Origin: Oscillospiraceae bacterium
GTDB taxonomy: Bacteria; Bacillota; Clostridia; Oscillospirales; Acutalibacteraceae
NCBI GenBank assembly: GCA_015065585.1
Contig: SVQC01000012.1
Coordinates: 1 to 43,077, forward strand
DNA length: 43,077 nucleotides
Direction: 5' to 3'
Each line of letters begins with the position of its first letter. Position 1 is the first letter of the stretch. Position numbers and translations under genes: made by a program. The notes beneath the pieces were generated by a model. That model ran no database searches, was not told the origin of the DNA, and was given only the letters and a program-made list of their open reading frames with translations. Positions 8,151 through 15,606 of this stretch are shown piece by piece.

Positions 8151-8174
8151 AAAGAATAATTTTATACCGACATA

Positions 8175-8203
8175 TTGAATAAAGTCCTTGAATGTGTTAT
8201 AAT
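8175..8203 (+). promoter_or_regulatory. Strong promoter of the oxygen-defence operon
   Basis: TTGAAT, 17 bases, then TGTTATAAT (extended -10). It excludes an in-frame upstream start at 8175, which lies inside the -35 box, so the real start is the ATG at 8232. Confidence 0.8.
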
Positions 8204-8231
8204 TTTAAAAGAACGTTTAAGGAGTAAAAAA

Positions 8232-9383
8232 ATGACTATTACTGAAGATATAAAGTATATAGGAGTATACGATAAAAAAACCGACCTTTTTGAAGGCCAG
8301 TATATTATACCCGAGGGGATTTCGTATAATTCTTATATAATAATTGACGAAAAAATTGCCGTTATGGATACGGTTGAAAAAGGATTTAAGGAAGAATGGC
8401 TTTTAAATCTTGAAATTGCTTTAAATGGAAGATTTCCCGACTATCTTGTTGTAACCCATATGGAGCCTGACCATTCGGCAAATATATTAAGCTTTATTAA
8501 TAAATATCCTAATGTAAAGATTGTGGCTTCTGCAAAGGCTTTTGCTATGATGAAAAATTTTTACGGCGATGTTTTTGAGGACTTTAAATATGTTGTTGGC
8601 GATGGTGACTTACTAAAGCTCGGCAAACATTCTCTTACCTTTTACACCGCGCCTATGGTGCATTGGCCTGAAGTTATTGTAGCATATGATAATTTTGATA
8701 AAGTGCTGTTTTCGGCTGATGGATTTGGAAAATTCGGTGAAAAAGTTACCGGTGACGACTGGGCGTGTGAGGCAAGAAGATATTATTTCGGCATTGTGGG
8801 TAAATATGGCGCTCAGGTTCAGGCTTTGCTTAAAAAAGCTGCAACTCTTGAAATAAACAAAATCTGTCCGCTTCACGGTCCCGTACTCTGCGAAAATCTT
8901 TCTTACTATATAAATCTTTACGATATATGGTCAAGCTACGGCACCGAAACCGACGGTATAGTAATTGCCTATACCTCGGTTTATGGAAATACTAAAAAGG
9001 CGGCGGAGCTTTTAAAGGAAGAATTAGAAAAAAAGGGTAAAAAAGTTGCTCTTAATGACCTTGCAAGATGTGATATGGCGGAAGCGGTAGAGGACTCTTT
9101 CAGATATGGGACAACCGTTTTTGCAACTACTACTTATAACGCTGAAATTTTCCCTTTTATGCGTGAATTTATAAATGAGCTTACCGAGCGTAATTTTCAG
9201 AATAAAACAGTTGCTTTTATTGAAAACGGTAGCTGGGCACCTTGCGCTGCTAAGGTTATGAAGGAACTACTTTCTAAATCAAAGAATTTAACCTTTGCTC
9301 AAACCGAAATTAAAATCATGTCGGCTTTAAGCGATGAAAATAAGAAGCAAATAATTCTTCTTGCAGAAGAAATAGGAGGATAA
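8232..9383 (+). CDS. FprA-family A-type flavoprotein (flavodiiron protein)
   Basis: Protein of 383 residues. The N-terminal beta-lactamase-like domain carries the diiron ligands H-x-E-x-D-H as HMEPDH (H76, E78, D80, H81), with further histidines in MVHWPE and CPLHGP. The C-terminal flavodoxin domain begins at IAYTSVYGNTKKAAE and binds FMN. Such enzymes reduce O2 (or NO) to water in anaerobes, taking electrons from rubredoxin, which is encoded two genes downstream. The start at 8232 has a TAAGGAG ribosome binding site and lies about 20 bases after the expected transcription start. It is the first gene of a three-gene operon with dfx and rubredoxin. Confidence 0.93.
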   Translation: MTITEDIKYIGVYDKKTDLFEGQYIIPEGISYNSYIIIDEKIAVMDTVEKGFKEEWLLNLEIALNGRFPDYLVVTHMEPDHSANILSFINKYPNVKIVASAKAFAMMKNFYGDVFEDFKYVVGDGDLLKLGKHSLTFYTAPMVHWPEVIVAYDNFDKVLFSADGFGKFGEKVTGDDWACEARRYYFGIVGKYGAQVQALLKKAATLEINKICPLHGPVLCENLSYYINLYDIWSSYGTETDGIVIAYTSVYGNTKKAAELLKEELEKKGKKVALNDLARCDMAEAVEDSFRYGTTVFATTTYNAEIFPFMREFINELTERNFQNKTVAFIENGSWAPCAAKVMKELLSKSKNLTFAQTEIKIMSALSDENKKQIILLAEEIGG

Positions 9384-9386
9384 ATT

Positions 9387-9764
9387 ATGAAAAACAGATT
9401 TTTTATTTGTGAGCATTGCGGTAATATCGTAGGCCTTATTCACGACGGAGGTGTGCCTCTTATGTGCTGTGGCTCAAAAATGACTGAGCTTGTAGCAGGT
9501 GCTAAGGACGGTGCTTTGGAAAAACACGTTCCCGTTGTAGAAATCGATGGTGATATCGTAAAGGTATGCGTAGGAAGCGTGCTTCATCCTATGAGTGAAG
9601 AACATCATATCGCTTGGGTTTATGTGTTAACCGATAAAGGCGGTCAGAGAAAAAATCTTGATTTTAATGCTGAACCGACCGTTTCTTTCAAAATGTGTGA
9701 TGAGAAACCCGTTGCCGTTTATGCGTACTGTAATCTCCACGGCTTGTGGAAAACAGATATATAG
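9387..9764 (+). CDS. dfx: Desulfoferrodoxin (superoxide reductase, two-iron type)
   Basis: Protein of 125 residues. The N-terminal desulforedoxin-like centre has C8, C11, C27 and C28. The C-terminal superoxide-reductase iron site has EKH (E45, K46, H47), H67, H73, C115 and H118, a complete set matching the Desulfovibrio enzyme with a shift of one or two residues. It reduces superoxide to hydrogen peroxide using electrons from rubredoxin. It starts 3 bases after the flavodiiron gene and is followed 24 bases later by rubredoxin, so electron donor and acceptors are made together. Confidence 0.95.
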   Translation: MKNRFFICEHCGNIVGLIHDGGVPLMCCGSKMTELVAGAKDGALEKHVPVVEIDGDIVKVCVGSVLHPMSEEHHIAWVYVLTDKGGQRKNLDFNAEPTVSFKMCDEKPVAVYAYCNLHGLWKTDI

Positions 9765-9788
9765 TTGAGTTTTAAGGAGGAAAGAAGT

Positions 9789-9947
9789 ATGAAATACGTA
9801 TGTGACGCTTGCGGTTGGATTTACGATGAGGAAAAGGGCGATAGCGAGCTCGGTATTGAACCCGGCACCAAATTTGAAGATTTACCCGAAGATTTTGAGT
9901 GTCCTCTTTGTGGCGTAGGCAAAGATATGTTTTCTTCCGAAGCATAA
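9789..9947 (+). CDS. Rubredoxin
   Basis: Protein of 52 residues with two CxxC pairs, C5/C8 and C38/C41 ([11 protein letters not shown] and [12 protein letters not shown]), the complete Fe(SCys)4 site, at the usual length. The start is the ATG at 9789 with AAGGAGG 8 bases upstream. An in-frame TTG at 9765 would put the ribosome binding site inside the gene and is rejected. It is the last gene of the oxygen-defence operon and passes electrons to the flavodiiron protein and the superoxide reductase. A perfect terminator follows. Confidence 0.95.
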   Translation: MKYVCDACGWIYDEEKGDSELGIEPGTKFEDLPEDFECPLCGVGKDMFSSEA

Positions 9948-9950
9948 TTT

Positions 9951-9984
9951 AAAACCGTCTTAAACGATTGTTTAAGACGGTTTT
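9951..9984 (+). terminator. Rho-independent terminator of the oxygen-defence operon
   Basis: Perfect 15-bp stem AAAACCGTCTTAAAC / GTTTAAGACGGTTTT with a GATT loop, starting 3 bases after the rubredoxin stop. Confidence 0.9.
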
Positions 9985-10040
9985 GGTTTATTGGGGCAGA
10001 ATTATAATACGAATTTATATGTTTTAAAAACAAATTAACC

Positions 10041-10069
10041 TTTACTTAGCATATTGTTTGCGGTATAAT
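10041..10069 (+). promoter_or_regulatory. Promoter of the SGNH hydrolase gene
   Basis: TTTACT, 17 bases, TATAAT, then a TAGGAGGG ribosome binding site at 10081. It argues for the ATG at 10094 and against the in-frame ATG at 10058, which lies upstream of the -10 box. Confidence 0.6.
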
Positions 10070-10093
10070 TTAGGAAATATTAGGAGGGATAAT

Positions 10094-11341
10094 ATGTCTG
10101 ATAATTTGATACTGAATAAATATAACAGAGAAGCTTATATGACGCCTGTTTTTAAGGGTGATACCGTAATCCATGAGGCTGTAATGTTTATTGATAGCGC
10201 CGACGGTTATAACTATACTGAAAAGAAACTTCTTTATCCTATTGATACTGTAATATCGCTTAGAAACGATAAGCTTGATAAAGAATATACTCAGGGTGTT
10301 GATTATGAAGTAAAAGACGGAAAACTTGTCTGGCTTACAGGCGGTAATTGCCCTATATGGGAAGGTAATCTGACCGTATCTACCGAAGAAAATGACAGCT
10401 ATGTTGACCATGCACTTAATGTGGGTACAAGCGGAAATGCGGCAGGTTGGTATAGGCTTGAATCTGATGGAAAGAGAGGTCTTAATTTAATTTTCGACGG
10501 ATACCATGAGGAAAAAACCGTTTACGTTACATATAAACATTCAAAAATCTGGGCTGACTGCGACGAGGCGGGTTTTAACCCTGACTGCATAGAAAAGAGT
10601 AGTAAGAAAATCGAAAACTTTTTCGAAAAACTGTCAACGGGCGGGGATATAAACGTTATGGTTTACGGTGATTCCACAGCTACGGGTGCAAGTTCTACGG
10701 GCTTTAACGTAAATTATGATTTGTTTAGCGCTGTTCCCAATGAAAACGGCGATTATACGGTACAAAGGGAAAAAAATAAAAACGGCGTTAATGCTCCTGC
10801 CTTTTTTGAACTTGCAACCGAGGAAATTGTAGATAAAAAAGGAAAAGATAATCAAATCAACTACTATAATATTTCCTGCGGCGGTAAGGACGCTTCTTGG
10901 GGTAATAAAAATCTTTTACAAAGAGTTGAATTTATAAACAAATACTACGGTAAAAGGGTTACGCCCGACATTATTTACGTTAAATTTATGGCAAACGACG
11001 TAAGAACTCCCGTTGATTTTTACAAAGCCTCTATGGAAAGTATAGTTAAAAATTTCAAAGAACTTTATCCTAATGCTCTTATTGTGCTCGTATCGGGAAA
11101 AATCAATAATGAAAAGTGCTATATTTTCAGAGAATCAAGAGAAAACGTAGGAAAACTTCAAAACGCTTTATGTGAAATTGCCGATAGCTTTAGTAACTGC
11201 ATTGCGGTAAAGGTCACTCCCGTTTTTGAGGAAATTATAAAGTCTAAAGATTTTGAGGATTATATTTCAAATAATATTAACCATGGCAACGACTTCTGGG
11301 CAAGAGTTGTAGCGCAGTGTATAGTGGAAACAATATTATAA
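10094..11341 (+). CDS. SGNH/GDSL-type hydrolase (esterase-like), two-domain
   Basis: Protein of 415 residues. The first ~180 residues form a beta-rich domain of unknown role, and the hydrolase domain starts at NVMVYGDSTATGA with the nucleophile S194 of the GDS motif. KFMANDVRTP provides the asparagine of block III, and NHGNDFW near the C-terminus fits the histidine-containing block V, though the usual DxxH is not exact. SGNH enzymes remove acyl groups from polysaccharides or lipids. There is no signal peptide, so it is probably cytoplasmic. It is a single-gene unit with its own promoter. Confidence 0.75.
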   Translation: MSDNLILNKYNREAYMTPVFKGDTVIHEAVMFIDSADGYNYTEKKLLYPIDTVISLRNDKLDKEYTQGVDYEVKDGKLVWLTGGNCPIWEGNLTVSTEENDSYVDHALNVGTSGNAAGWYRLESDGKRGLNLIFDGYHEEKTVYVTYKHSKIWADCDEAGFNPDCIEKSSKKIENFFEKLSTGGDINVMVYGDSTATGASSTGFNVNYDLFSAVPNENGDYTVQREKNKNGVNAPAFFELATEEIVDKKGKDNQINYYNISCGGKDASWGNKNLLQRVEFINKYYGKRVTPDIIYVKFMANDVRTPVDFYKASMESIVKNFKELYPNALIVLVSGKINNEKCYIFRESRENVGKLQNALCEIADSFSNCIAVKVTPVFEEIIKSKDFEDYISNNINHGNDFWARVVAQCIVETIL

Positions 11342-11351
11342 AACAAAAAAG

Positions 11352-11373
11352 CGCGGACTAAAATTAGTCCGCG
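11352..11373 (-). terminator. Hairpin between convergent genes
   Basis: Stem CGCGGACTA / TAGTCCGCG with an AAAT loop. On the minus strand it is followed by CTTTTTTGTTT, a good terminator for the Dabb-domain gene. It may also end the SGNH hydrolase transcript. Confidence 0.75.
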
Positions 11374-11381
11374 TTAAGTTA

Positions 11382-11680
11382 TTAGATTTTAAAATCAAGA
11401 CAGTTTCGGGTTGCTGTAAAAGGACGTACAAAGGTATCTGCAACATAAACGTGTTGAGGATGCACCGCGTATGCCTTTAAGGAAGCCTCGTCTTTGAAGG
11501 AAGAATCGAGCATTAAGTCGGCGTTTGACGAAGCAAGACCGTCTGTATAAACCTTAATCTCTAAGAGTCCGTCTATTTTACCTTTAAGACCTTCAAGATT
11601 TTTCTTTATCTCTTTTTTTATTTTAATTTTTTCTTCTTCTGAATAATCTTTCAGAGTCCATAAATAATATGTTTAACCAT
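11382..11680 (-). pseudogene. Dabb-domain (stress-responsive A/B barrel) protein, frameshifted
   Basis: The minus strand starts MVKHII at 11680 with a GAGGTGA ribosome binding site, then reads YGL and a stop. Shifting by one base at about 11660-11663 restores WTLKDYSEEEKIKIKKEI and runs open to a stop at 11382, giving a protein of about 99 residues with the family features: MVKHIIxWTLK at the start, IKVYTDGLASSNADLML in the middle and AYAVHPQHVYVADTFVRP near the end. The length is 299 bases, one short of a multiple of three, consistent with a single-base loss. Dabb proteins are small dimeric alpha/beta barrels of uncertain function. This is either a real recent mutation or a sequencing/assembly error. 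Confidence 0.85.
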
Positions 11681-11783
11681 AATTTTCACCTCTTATTGAA
11701 TTATAACACAGTTTTTATAAAGAGTAAACAAAAAATAAAAATAAAAAAATTCTAATTTTAGCGAAAAAAATATGCGAAAAATA

Positions 11784-11812
11784 TTGAAAAAACATAAGGG
11801 ATTTAGTATAAT
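11784..11812 (+). promoter_or_regulatory. Promoter of the CofE-like/guaA operon
   Basis: TTGAAA, 17 bases, TATAAT. A leader of about 50 bases follows before the GGAAAGGA ribosome binding site of the gene at 11870. Confidence 0.75.
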
Positions 11813-11869
11813 AAGTTGTTGTAATGGGCAAGGCTCTTTTTAGCCTCCCAACCGGAAAGGAAAATTATT

Positions 11870-13072
11870 ATGGAAACAAAAGAACGCAGAGTAGGTACGG
11901 TATCCCGCGGTATCCGTTGTCCTATTATTCGTCAGGGCGATAATCTTGCTGAAATTGTCAGTAAAAGCGTAATTGAGGCTGCCGAAATCGAGGGTTTCGA
12001 GCTTCGCGATAAAGACGTTATTGCTATGACCGAATCTATAGTGGCAAGAGCTCAGGGTAACTATGCCAATATTAACGACATTGCAGAGGACGTTAAAAAC
12101 AAACTCGGCGGCGGCACTATAGGTGTTATTTTCCCCATACTCTCCAGAAACCGTTTTGCTATCTGCCTTAAAGGTATAGCTAAGGGCGCAAAGAAGATTG
12201 TTCTTATGCTCAGCTATCCATCTGATGAAGTAGGTAACTCTCTTGCTACCTATGACCTTATTGATGCGGCAGGTATAAATCCCTATACCGATGTTTTGAC
12301 TCTTGAAAAATACCGTGAGGTTTTCGGTGTTCAGAAGCTTGCTTTTACCGGTGTCGACTACGTTGAGTATTATGGTAACCTTATTAAAGAAATGGGAGCT
12401 GAGGTTGAAATTATTTTCGCTAATCAGCCCAAGGCTATTCTAGACTATACCGATTGTGTACTCACCTGTGATATCCATACCCGCGCCCGTACAAAGCGTC
12501 TTTTAAAGGAAGCCGGTGCAAAGGTTGTTTGCGGTCTTGACGATATACTCAATGCCTCTGTAGGCGGTAGCGGTTATAATGAAAAATACGGACTTTTAGG
12601 TTCCAATAAATCCACCGAAGAAACCATTAAGCTTTTCCCAAAAGAGTGCAAAGACCTCGTTCTTGACGTTCAGAAAAAAGTATTTGATGCAACGGGTAAA
12701 AACGTAGAGGTTATGGTTTACGGCGACGGCGCATTCAAAGACCCTCAGGGTAAAATCTGGGAGCTTGCCGACCCCGTTGTTTCTCCTGCCTTTACCGATG
12801 GTCTTATCGGTACTCCCAACGAATTAAAACTTAAATATCTTGCTGATAACGATTTTAAAAATCTTTCCGGCGATGAACTTAAAAAAGCTATTTCCGATTC
12901 TATCCGCAAAAAAGACGGCAGCAGTCTTGTTGGTAATATGGCGGCTCAGGGTACCACACCCCGTCAGCTTACCGACCTTATCGGTTCTCTTTGCGACCTT
13001 ACCAGTGGCTCTGGCGATAAGGGTACTCCTGTTGTTCTCGTTCAGGGTTATTTTGACAACTATACTAACTAA
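11870..13072 (+). CDS. CofE-like (coenzyme F420-0:L-glutamate ligase family) protein
   Basis: Protein of 400 residues. Its N-terminal half matches the CofE fold: RDKDVIAMTESIVARAQGNY (about 45-65) is the characteristic segment of the family, and EVMVYGDGAFKDP and GTPNELKLKYLAD lie in the second half. Classical CofE (about 250 residues) adds glutamate to coenzyme F420-0 using GTP. This longer stand-alone form occurs in bacteria not known to make F420, and no other F420 gene is present here, so its substrate is unknown. The gene has its own promoter and is followed 15 bases later by guaA, suggesting one transcript. Its codon use looks like that of well-expressed genes. Confidence 0.75.
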   Translation: METKERRVGTVSRGIRCPIIRQGDNLAEIVSKSVIEAAEIEGFELRDKDVIAMTESIVARAQGNYANINDIAEDVKNKLGGGTIGVIFPILSRNRFAICLKGIAKGAKKIVLMLSYPSDEVGNSLATYDLIDAAGINPYTDVLTLEKYREVFGVQKLAFTGVDYVEYYGNLIKEMGAEVEIIFANQPKAILDYTDCVLTCDIHTRARTKRLLKEAGAKVVCGLDDILNASVGGSGYNEKYGLLGSNKSTEETIKLFPKECKDLVLDVQKKVFDATGKNVEVMVYGDGAFKDPQGKIWELADPVVSPAFTDGLIGTPNELKLKYLADNDFKNLSGDELKKAISDSIRKKDGSSLVGNMAAQGTTPRQLTDLIGSLCDLTSGSGDKGTPVVLVQGYFDNYTN

Positions 13073-13087
13073 TTAAGAGGTAATTAT

Positions 13088-14089
13088 ATGAATTCTAATG
13101 TTAGACCTGAGTCTATGGCTCGCATTACCACTTTAGAACTTGCAAAGGCTTTTATTGATGAACAGGTAAAGGAAGTTCGCGCACAGGTAGGAGATAAAAA
13201 GGTCCTTCTTGCTCTTTCCGGTGGTGTTGATTCTTCTGTTGTTGCCGCGCTCTTAATTAAGGCTATCGGCAAACAGCTTATCTGTGTTCATGTAAACCAC
13301 GGTCTTATGCGCAAGGATGAATCCGAAAACGTTGTTAAAATTTTCGGTGAGGAGCTTGATGCTAACCTTGTTTATGTTGATGCTACCGACCGTTTCTTAA
13401 ATCTTCTTGCCGGTGTTTCCGACCCCGAGTCAAAAAGAAAAATAATCGGTAAGGAATTTATTGAGGTTTTTGCTGATGAGGCAAGAAAACTTGAAGGCGT
13501 AGAATTTTTGGCTCAAGGTACTATATATCCCGATATCCTTGAAAGCATTAAGGCTGCTGAGGGTAAAAAGGCTGTCAAATCTCATCATAACGTTGGAGGT
13601 CTTCCCGAAGACCTTAAGTTTGAACTTGTTGAACCTATTAAGCTTCTCTTCAAAGACGAAGTTCGCGTTGTAGGTGAAGCTTTAGGCCTTCCACACGCTA
13701 TGGTTTACCGTCAGCCATTCCCAGGTCCCGGCCTTGGAGTAAGATGCCTCGGCGCTATTACCCGTGACAGACTAGGCGCTTTGCGTGAAGCTGATGCTAT
13801 TTTAAGAGATGAGTTCGATAAGTGCGGTCTTGCCGAAAAGGTGTGGCAGTATTTTGTTGTTGTACCCGATATTAAAAGCGTAGGCGTTAAGGATGAAAGC
13901 CGTTATGAAGGCTGGCCTGCAATTATACGAGCTGTTAATACTACCGATGCTATGACAGCTTCTATTGAGGAAATTCCTTACGCTGTTCTTCATAAAATCA
14001 CACAGCGTATAACAAACGAAGTAGAGGGAATTAACCGCGTACTTTACGACCTCACACCCAAGCCCGTCGGCACAATAGAGTGGGAATAA
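13088..14089 (+). CDS. guaA: GMP synthase, ATP-pyrophosphatase and dimerisation part only
   Basis: Protein of 333 residues. The PP-loop SGGVDSS (44-50) adenylates XMP, HVNHGLMRKDE and SHHNVGGLPEDL follow, and the C-terminal dimerisation domain ends in the conserved KPVGTIEWE. The ~190-residue N-terminal glutamine amidotransferase domain of usual bacterial GuaA is absent, as in two-subunit GMP synthases. No amidotransferase subunit is present in the window, so ammonia must come from a partner encoded elsewhere or be free. The start has a GAGG ribosome binding site, and 15 bases separate it from the CofE-like gene. Its 3' end is the attachment site of the following island. Confidence 0.9.
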   Translation: MNSNVRPESMARITTLELAKAFIDEQVKEVRAQVGDKKVLLALSGGVDSSVVAALLIKAIGKQLICVHVNHGLMRKDESENVVKIFGEELDANLVYVDATDRFLNLLAGVSDPESKRKIIGKEFIEVFADEARKLEGVEFLAQGTIYPDILESIKAAEGKKAVKSHHNVGGLPEDLKFELVEPIKLLFKDEVRVVGEALGLPHAMVYRQPFPGPGLGVRCLGAITRDRLGALREADAILRDEFDKCGLAEKVWQYFVVVPDIKSVGVKDESRYEGWPAIIRAVNTTDAMTASIEEIPYAVLHKITQRITNEVEGINRVLYDLTPKPVGTIEWE

Positions 14090-14167
14090 TTTTGAGGTTG
14101 TTAAAAACCCAGTATTTATGCGGGTTTACGCGATTTCAAAAGGCAGTTTGATAGCAAAATGATAGCA
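14078..14167 (+). other. Left attachment site of the guaA island (attL-like)
   Basis: The core GAGTGGGAATAA (14078-14089) is the last 12 bases of guaA and recurs at 19427-19438. Beyond it, TTGATAGCA at 14148 and ATGATAGCA at 14159 lie 11 bases apart, the pattern of integrase arm-binding sites. The start of the pair is 59 bases after the core, against 57 at the second copy. Two further TTGATAGC motifs occur at about 14303-14325. Confidence 0.7.
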
Positions 14168-14230
14168 GACCACAAAACGACTTTATTCTAAAAAGTCCAA
14201 ACGGTTTGCAAGTAGATTATCTTAAATGCA

Positions 14231-14270
14231 AAAAGCGTTACTGATTTTTGTAGTCAGTAACGCTTTTCTT
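14231..14270 (+). terminator. Terminator hairpin at the island's left end
   Basis: Stem AAAAGCGTTACTGA / TCAGTAACGCTTTT (14 bp) with a 9-base loop and trailing T-rich sequence. No gene now precedes it within the island. It is the counterpart of the hairpin at 19523-19554, which lies in the same order after the second core. Confidence 0.7.
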
Positions 14271-14396
14271 ATGCTTATTTTCAGTCTATATCATTCTAAA
14301 AATTTGATAGCGACTGTTGATAGCAAAAGAGGGAGACAGGGGGGAGACAGGGGGACGGTTCTGTTGTCTCCTTTCAAAAATTGTTTTTCACAAAGG

Positions 14397-14422
14397 GCGG
14401 TTGGCGAAAGCTGACCGCTTTT
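14397..14422 (+). terminator. Terminator inside the REP pair
   Basis: Stem GCGGTTGGC / GCTGACCGC (two G-U pairs) with a GAAA loop followed by TTTT. Confidence 0.6.
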
Positions 14423-14430
14423 CCGTTTTA

Positions 14431-14459
14431 TTGACATTACGGCTTGTAAAGTGTATAAT
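14431..14459 (+). promoter_or_regulatory. Perfect consensus sigma-A promoter
   Basis: TTGACA, 17 bases, TATAAT. It lies about 100 bases upstream of the membrane-protein gene at 14561. The downstream REP copy (14497-14516) falls in the 5' leader of this transcript. Confidence 0.8.
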
Positions 14460-14560
14460 TATTTTAAAGATTAGTTTTATAATGATAGGGTACAAGAGAA
14501 CCGTCCCCTTGTCTCCTCCCCTTGTCTCCTTGTCTCTTTTAATGTGAAGGATGCTTTAAA

Positions 14561-15211
14561 ATGAAAAAGGTTTTAAAATATTTGGACTTTACTTTTTTGC
14601 GCTTGCTGCCAACGGTATATATAGCATTAACTTTTTGTTTTGGTTTACTTAGCGGACTAGTAGAGCTAAATGATGTTGAATTGAGTTTGCCTTATTTTTT
14701 AATAACCAATTTGTATGTCTTGGTGTTTTTACTTTTGGGTATGGTATCAATTTTAAAATGGTTTGATAAAACTGTAAAATTTGCAAAATATGCACAATAT
14801 TTTTTATGTTTTATTGTAGTAATTGAAGTGTGTAATAACTTAATTTATAACTATACTTTTTATCGATTTGCGCCTTACCAATACCAACCAACATTTTTTG
14901 AAACAATTTCGTGGCTTAGAGATGAATTAGACTGCATTGCTTTGTTAGTATTAGCAGTATGTTGTTTGTTAAAGGATAAATTCTATAAAACAAAGTGGAT
15001 ATTTGCGATTTCAGTCACATGGTTGTTTTTTGTAGAACATTCCATATTGTCGCTATTTAATTTATTAAATTGTGGTGTTCCCATTACTTTTAGATTTTTG
15101 TTAGAAAATTTAACGGGTAATTTTCCAATTTTTGCTGTAAGTATATTAGGCTTAGCACCTGTTAAGCAAGAAAAAGTAGGGGATGATGCCCACATCATCC
15201 CGCAAGAATAG
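14561..15211 (+). CDS. Membrane protein of unknown function with repeat-derived tail
   Basis: Protein of 216 residues. About five hydrophobic segments are visible (near 13-33, 44-65, 78-96, 122-137, 145-165), so it is an integral membrane protein. I recognise no family. The last 11 residues (VGDDAHIIPQE) are encoded by the first arm of a double-hairpin repeat at 15176-15249, meaning insertion of the repeat replaced the original end of the gene. It is driven by a consensus promoter and preceded by a GAAGGATG ribosome binding site. It is the first gene of the island after guaA. Confidence 0.6.
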   Translation: MKKVLKYLDFTFLRLLPTVYIALTFCFGLLSGLVELNDVELSLPYFLITNLYVLVFLLLGMVSILKWFDKTVKFAKYAQYFLCFIVVIEVCNNLIYNYTFYRFAPYQYQPTFFETISWLRDELDCIALLVLAVCCLLKDKFYKTKWIFAISVTWLFFVEHSILSLFNLLNCGVPITFRFLLENLTGNFPIFAVSILGLAPVKQEKVGDDAHIIPQE

Positions 15212-15249
15212 ATGCAACTACACGGGTCGATGTGGGCATCGACCCCTAC
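15176..15249. repeat. Double-hairpin inverted-repeat element (MITE-like)
   Basis: The element begins GTAGGGG and ends CCCCTAC. Its two 27-base ends are imperfect inverted copies of each other, and each is itself a hairpin: GGGATGATG-CCCA-CATCATCCC in the left arm and GGGTCGATG-TGGG-CATCGACCC in the right. The two arms differ by paired changes that preserve both hairpins. It overlaps the end of the membrane-protein gene and supplies its stop codon. Confidence 0.8.
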
Positions 15250-15274
15250 GAAATACCAAAAAGGATGAAATTTT

Positions 15275-15592
15275 ATGTTTATTGAACCGATATATAAGCT
15301 TTGGAAAAGTGAAAAATTGAAAATAATCGCTATCGCAAATTTTGAAAAATCGGTTTTAAATTGGGCTAAAGAATGTCCTGAAGAAGTAATAGGAATTGCC
15401 GACAATGAATTAAATGCTGAAAATTTGAAACTGAATTCAATAAATATTACCGAATCCCAGAAACAATGTTTTATATATAATATAGAAGCAAGATATTCTA
15501 AGACCTTTTCGAACGGTAAAAAAATTATCTATATTTTAAAATTTTGCGATGATTTTGATGTATTCGACGATGTCCTATACACCGAAAATTAA
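15275..15592 (+). CDS. Small protein of unknown function
   Basis: Soluble protein of 105 residues, no family recognised. It starts MFIEPIYKLWKSEKLKIIAI and contains a KKIIYILKFCDDFDVFDDVL segment near the end, rich in Asp and aromatic residues. The ribosome binding site is weak (AAAAGG). It lies 26 bases after the double-hairpin repeat and 14 bases before the next short frame, inside the island. Confidence 0.5.
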   Translation: MFIEPIYKLWKSEKLKIIAIANFEKSVLNWAKECPEEVIGIADNELNAENLKLNSINITESQKQCFIYNIEARYSKTFSNGKKIIYILKFCDDFDVFDDVLYTEN

Positions 15593-15606
15593 GGGGGTAG
15601 TAGTAT

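Larger units (their letters stand above)
14343..14516. repeat. Inverted pair of REP-like repeats
   Basis: GGAGACAGGGGGACGGTTCT at 14343-14362 is repeated in inverted orientation at 14497-14516 with one mismatch. A third copy lies at 15731-15750. Extra GGAGACAGG and CCTTGTCTCC units flank the pair. The core GAACCGTCCCC is a repeat type I recall from many bacterial genomes beside REP-associated tyrosine transposases, but none is encoded here. The pair encloses a terminator (14397-14422) and a consensus promoter (14431-14459). Confidence 0.75.

Noticed and set aside
11870..13072. Evidence for coenzyme F420 biosynthesis
   Set aside because: Only a CofE-like protein is present; no cofC, cofD, cofG or cofH gene was seen, so the pathway cannot be claimed.
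14226..14547. Two open frames over the REP pair
   Set aside because: They cross a terminator, repeat copies and a consensus promoter, and encode repeat-derived low-complexity sequence.
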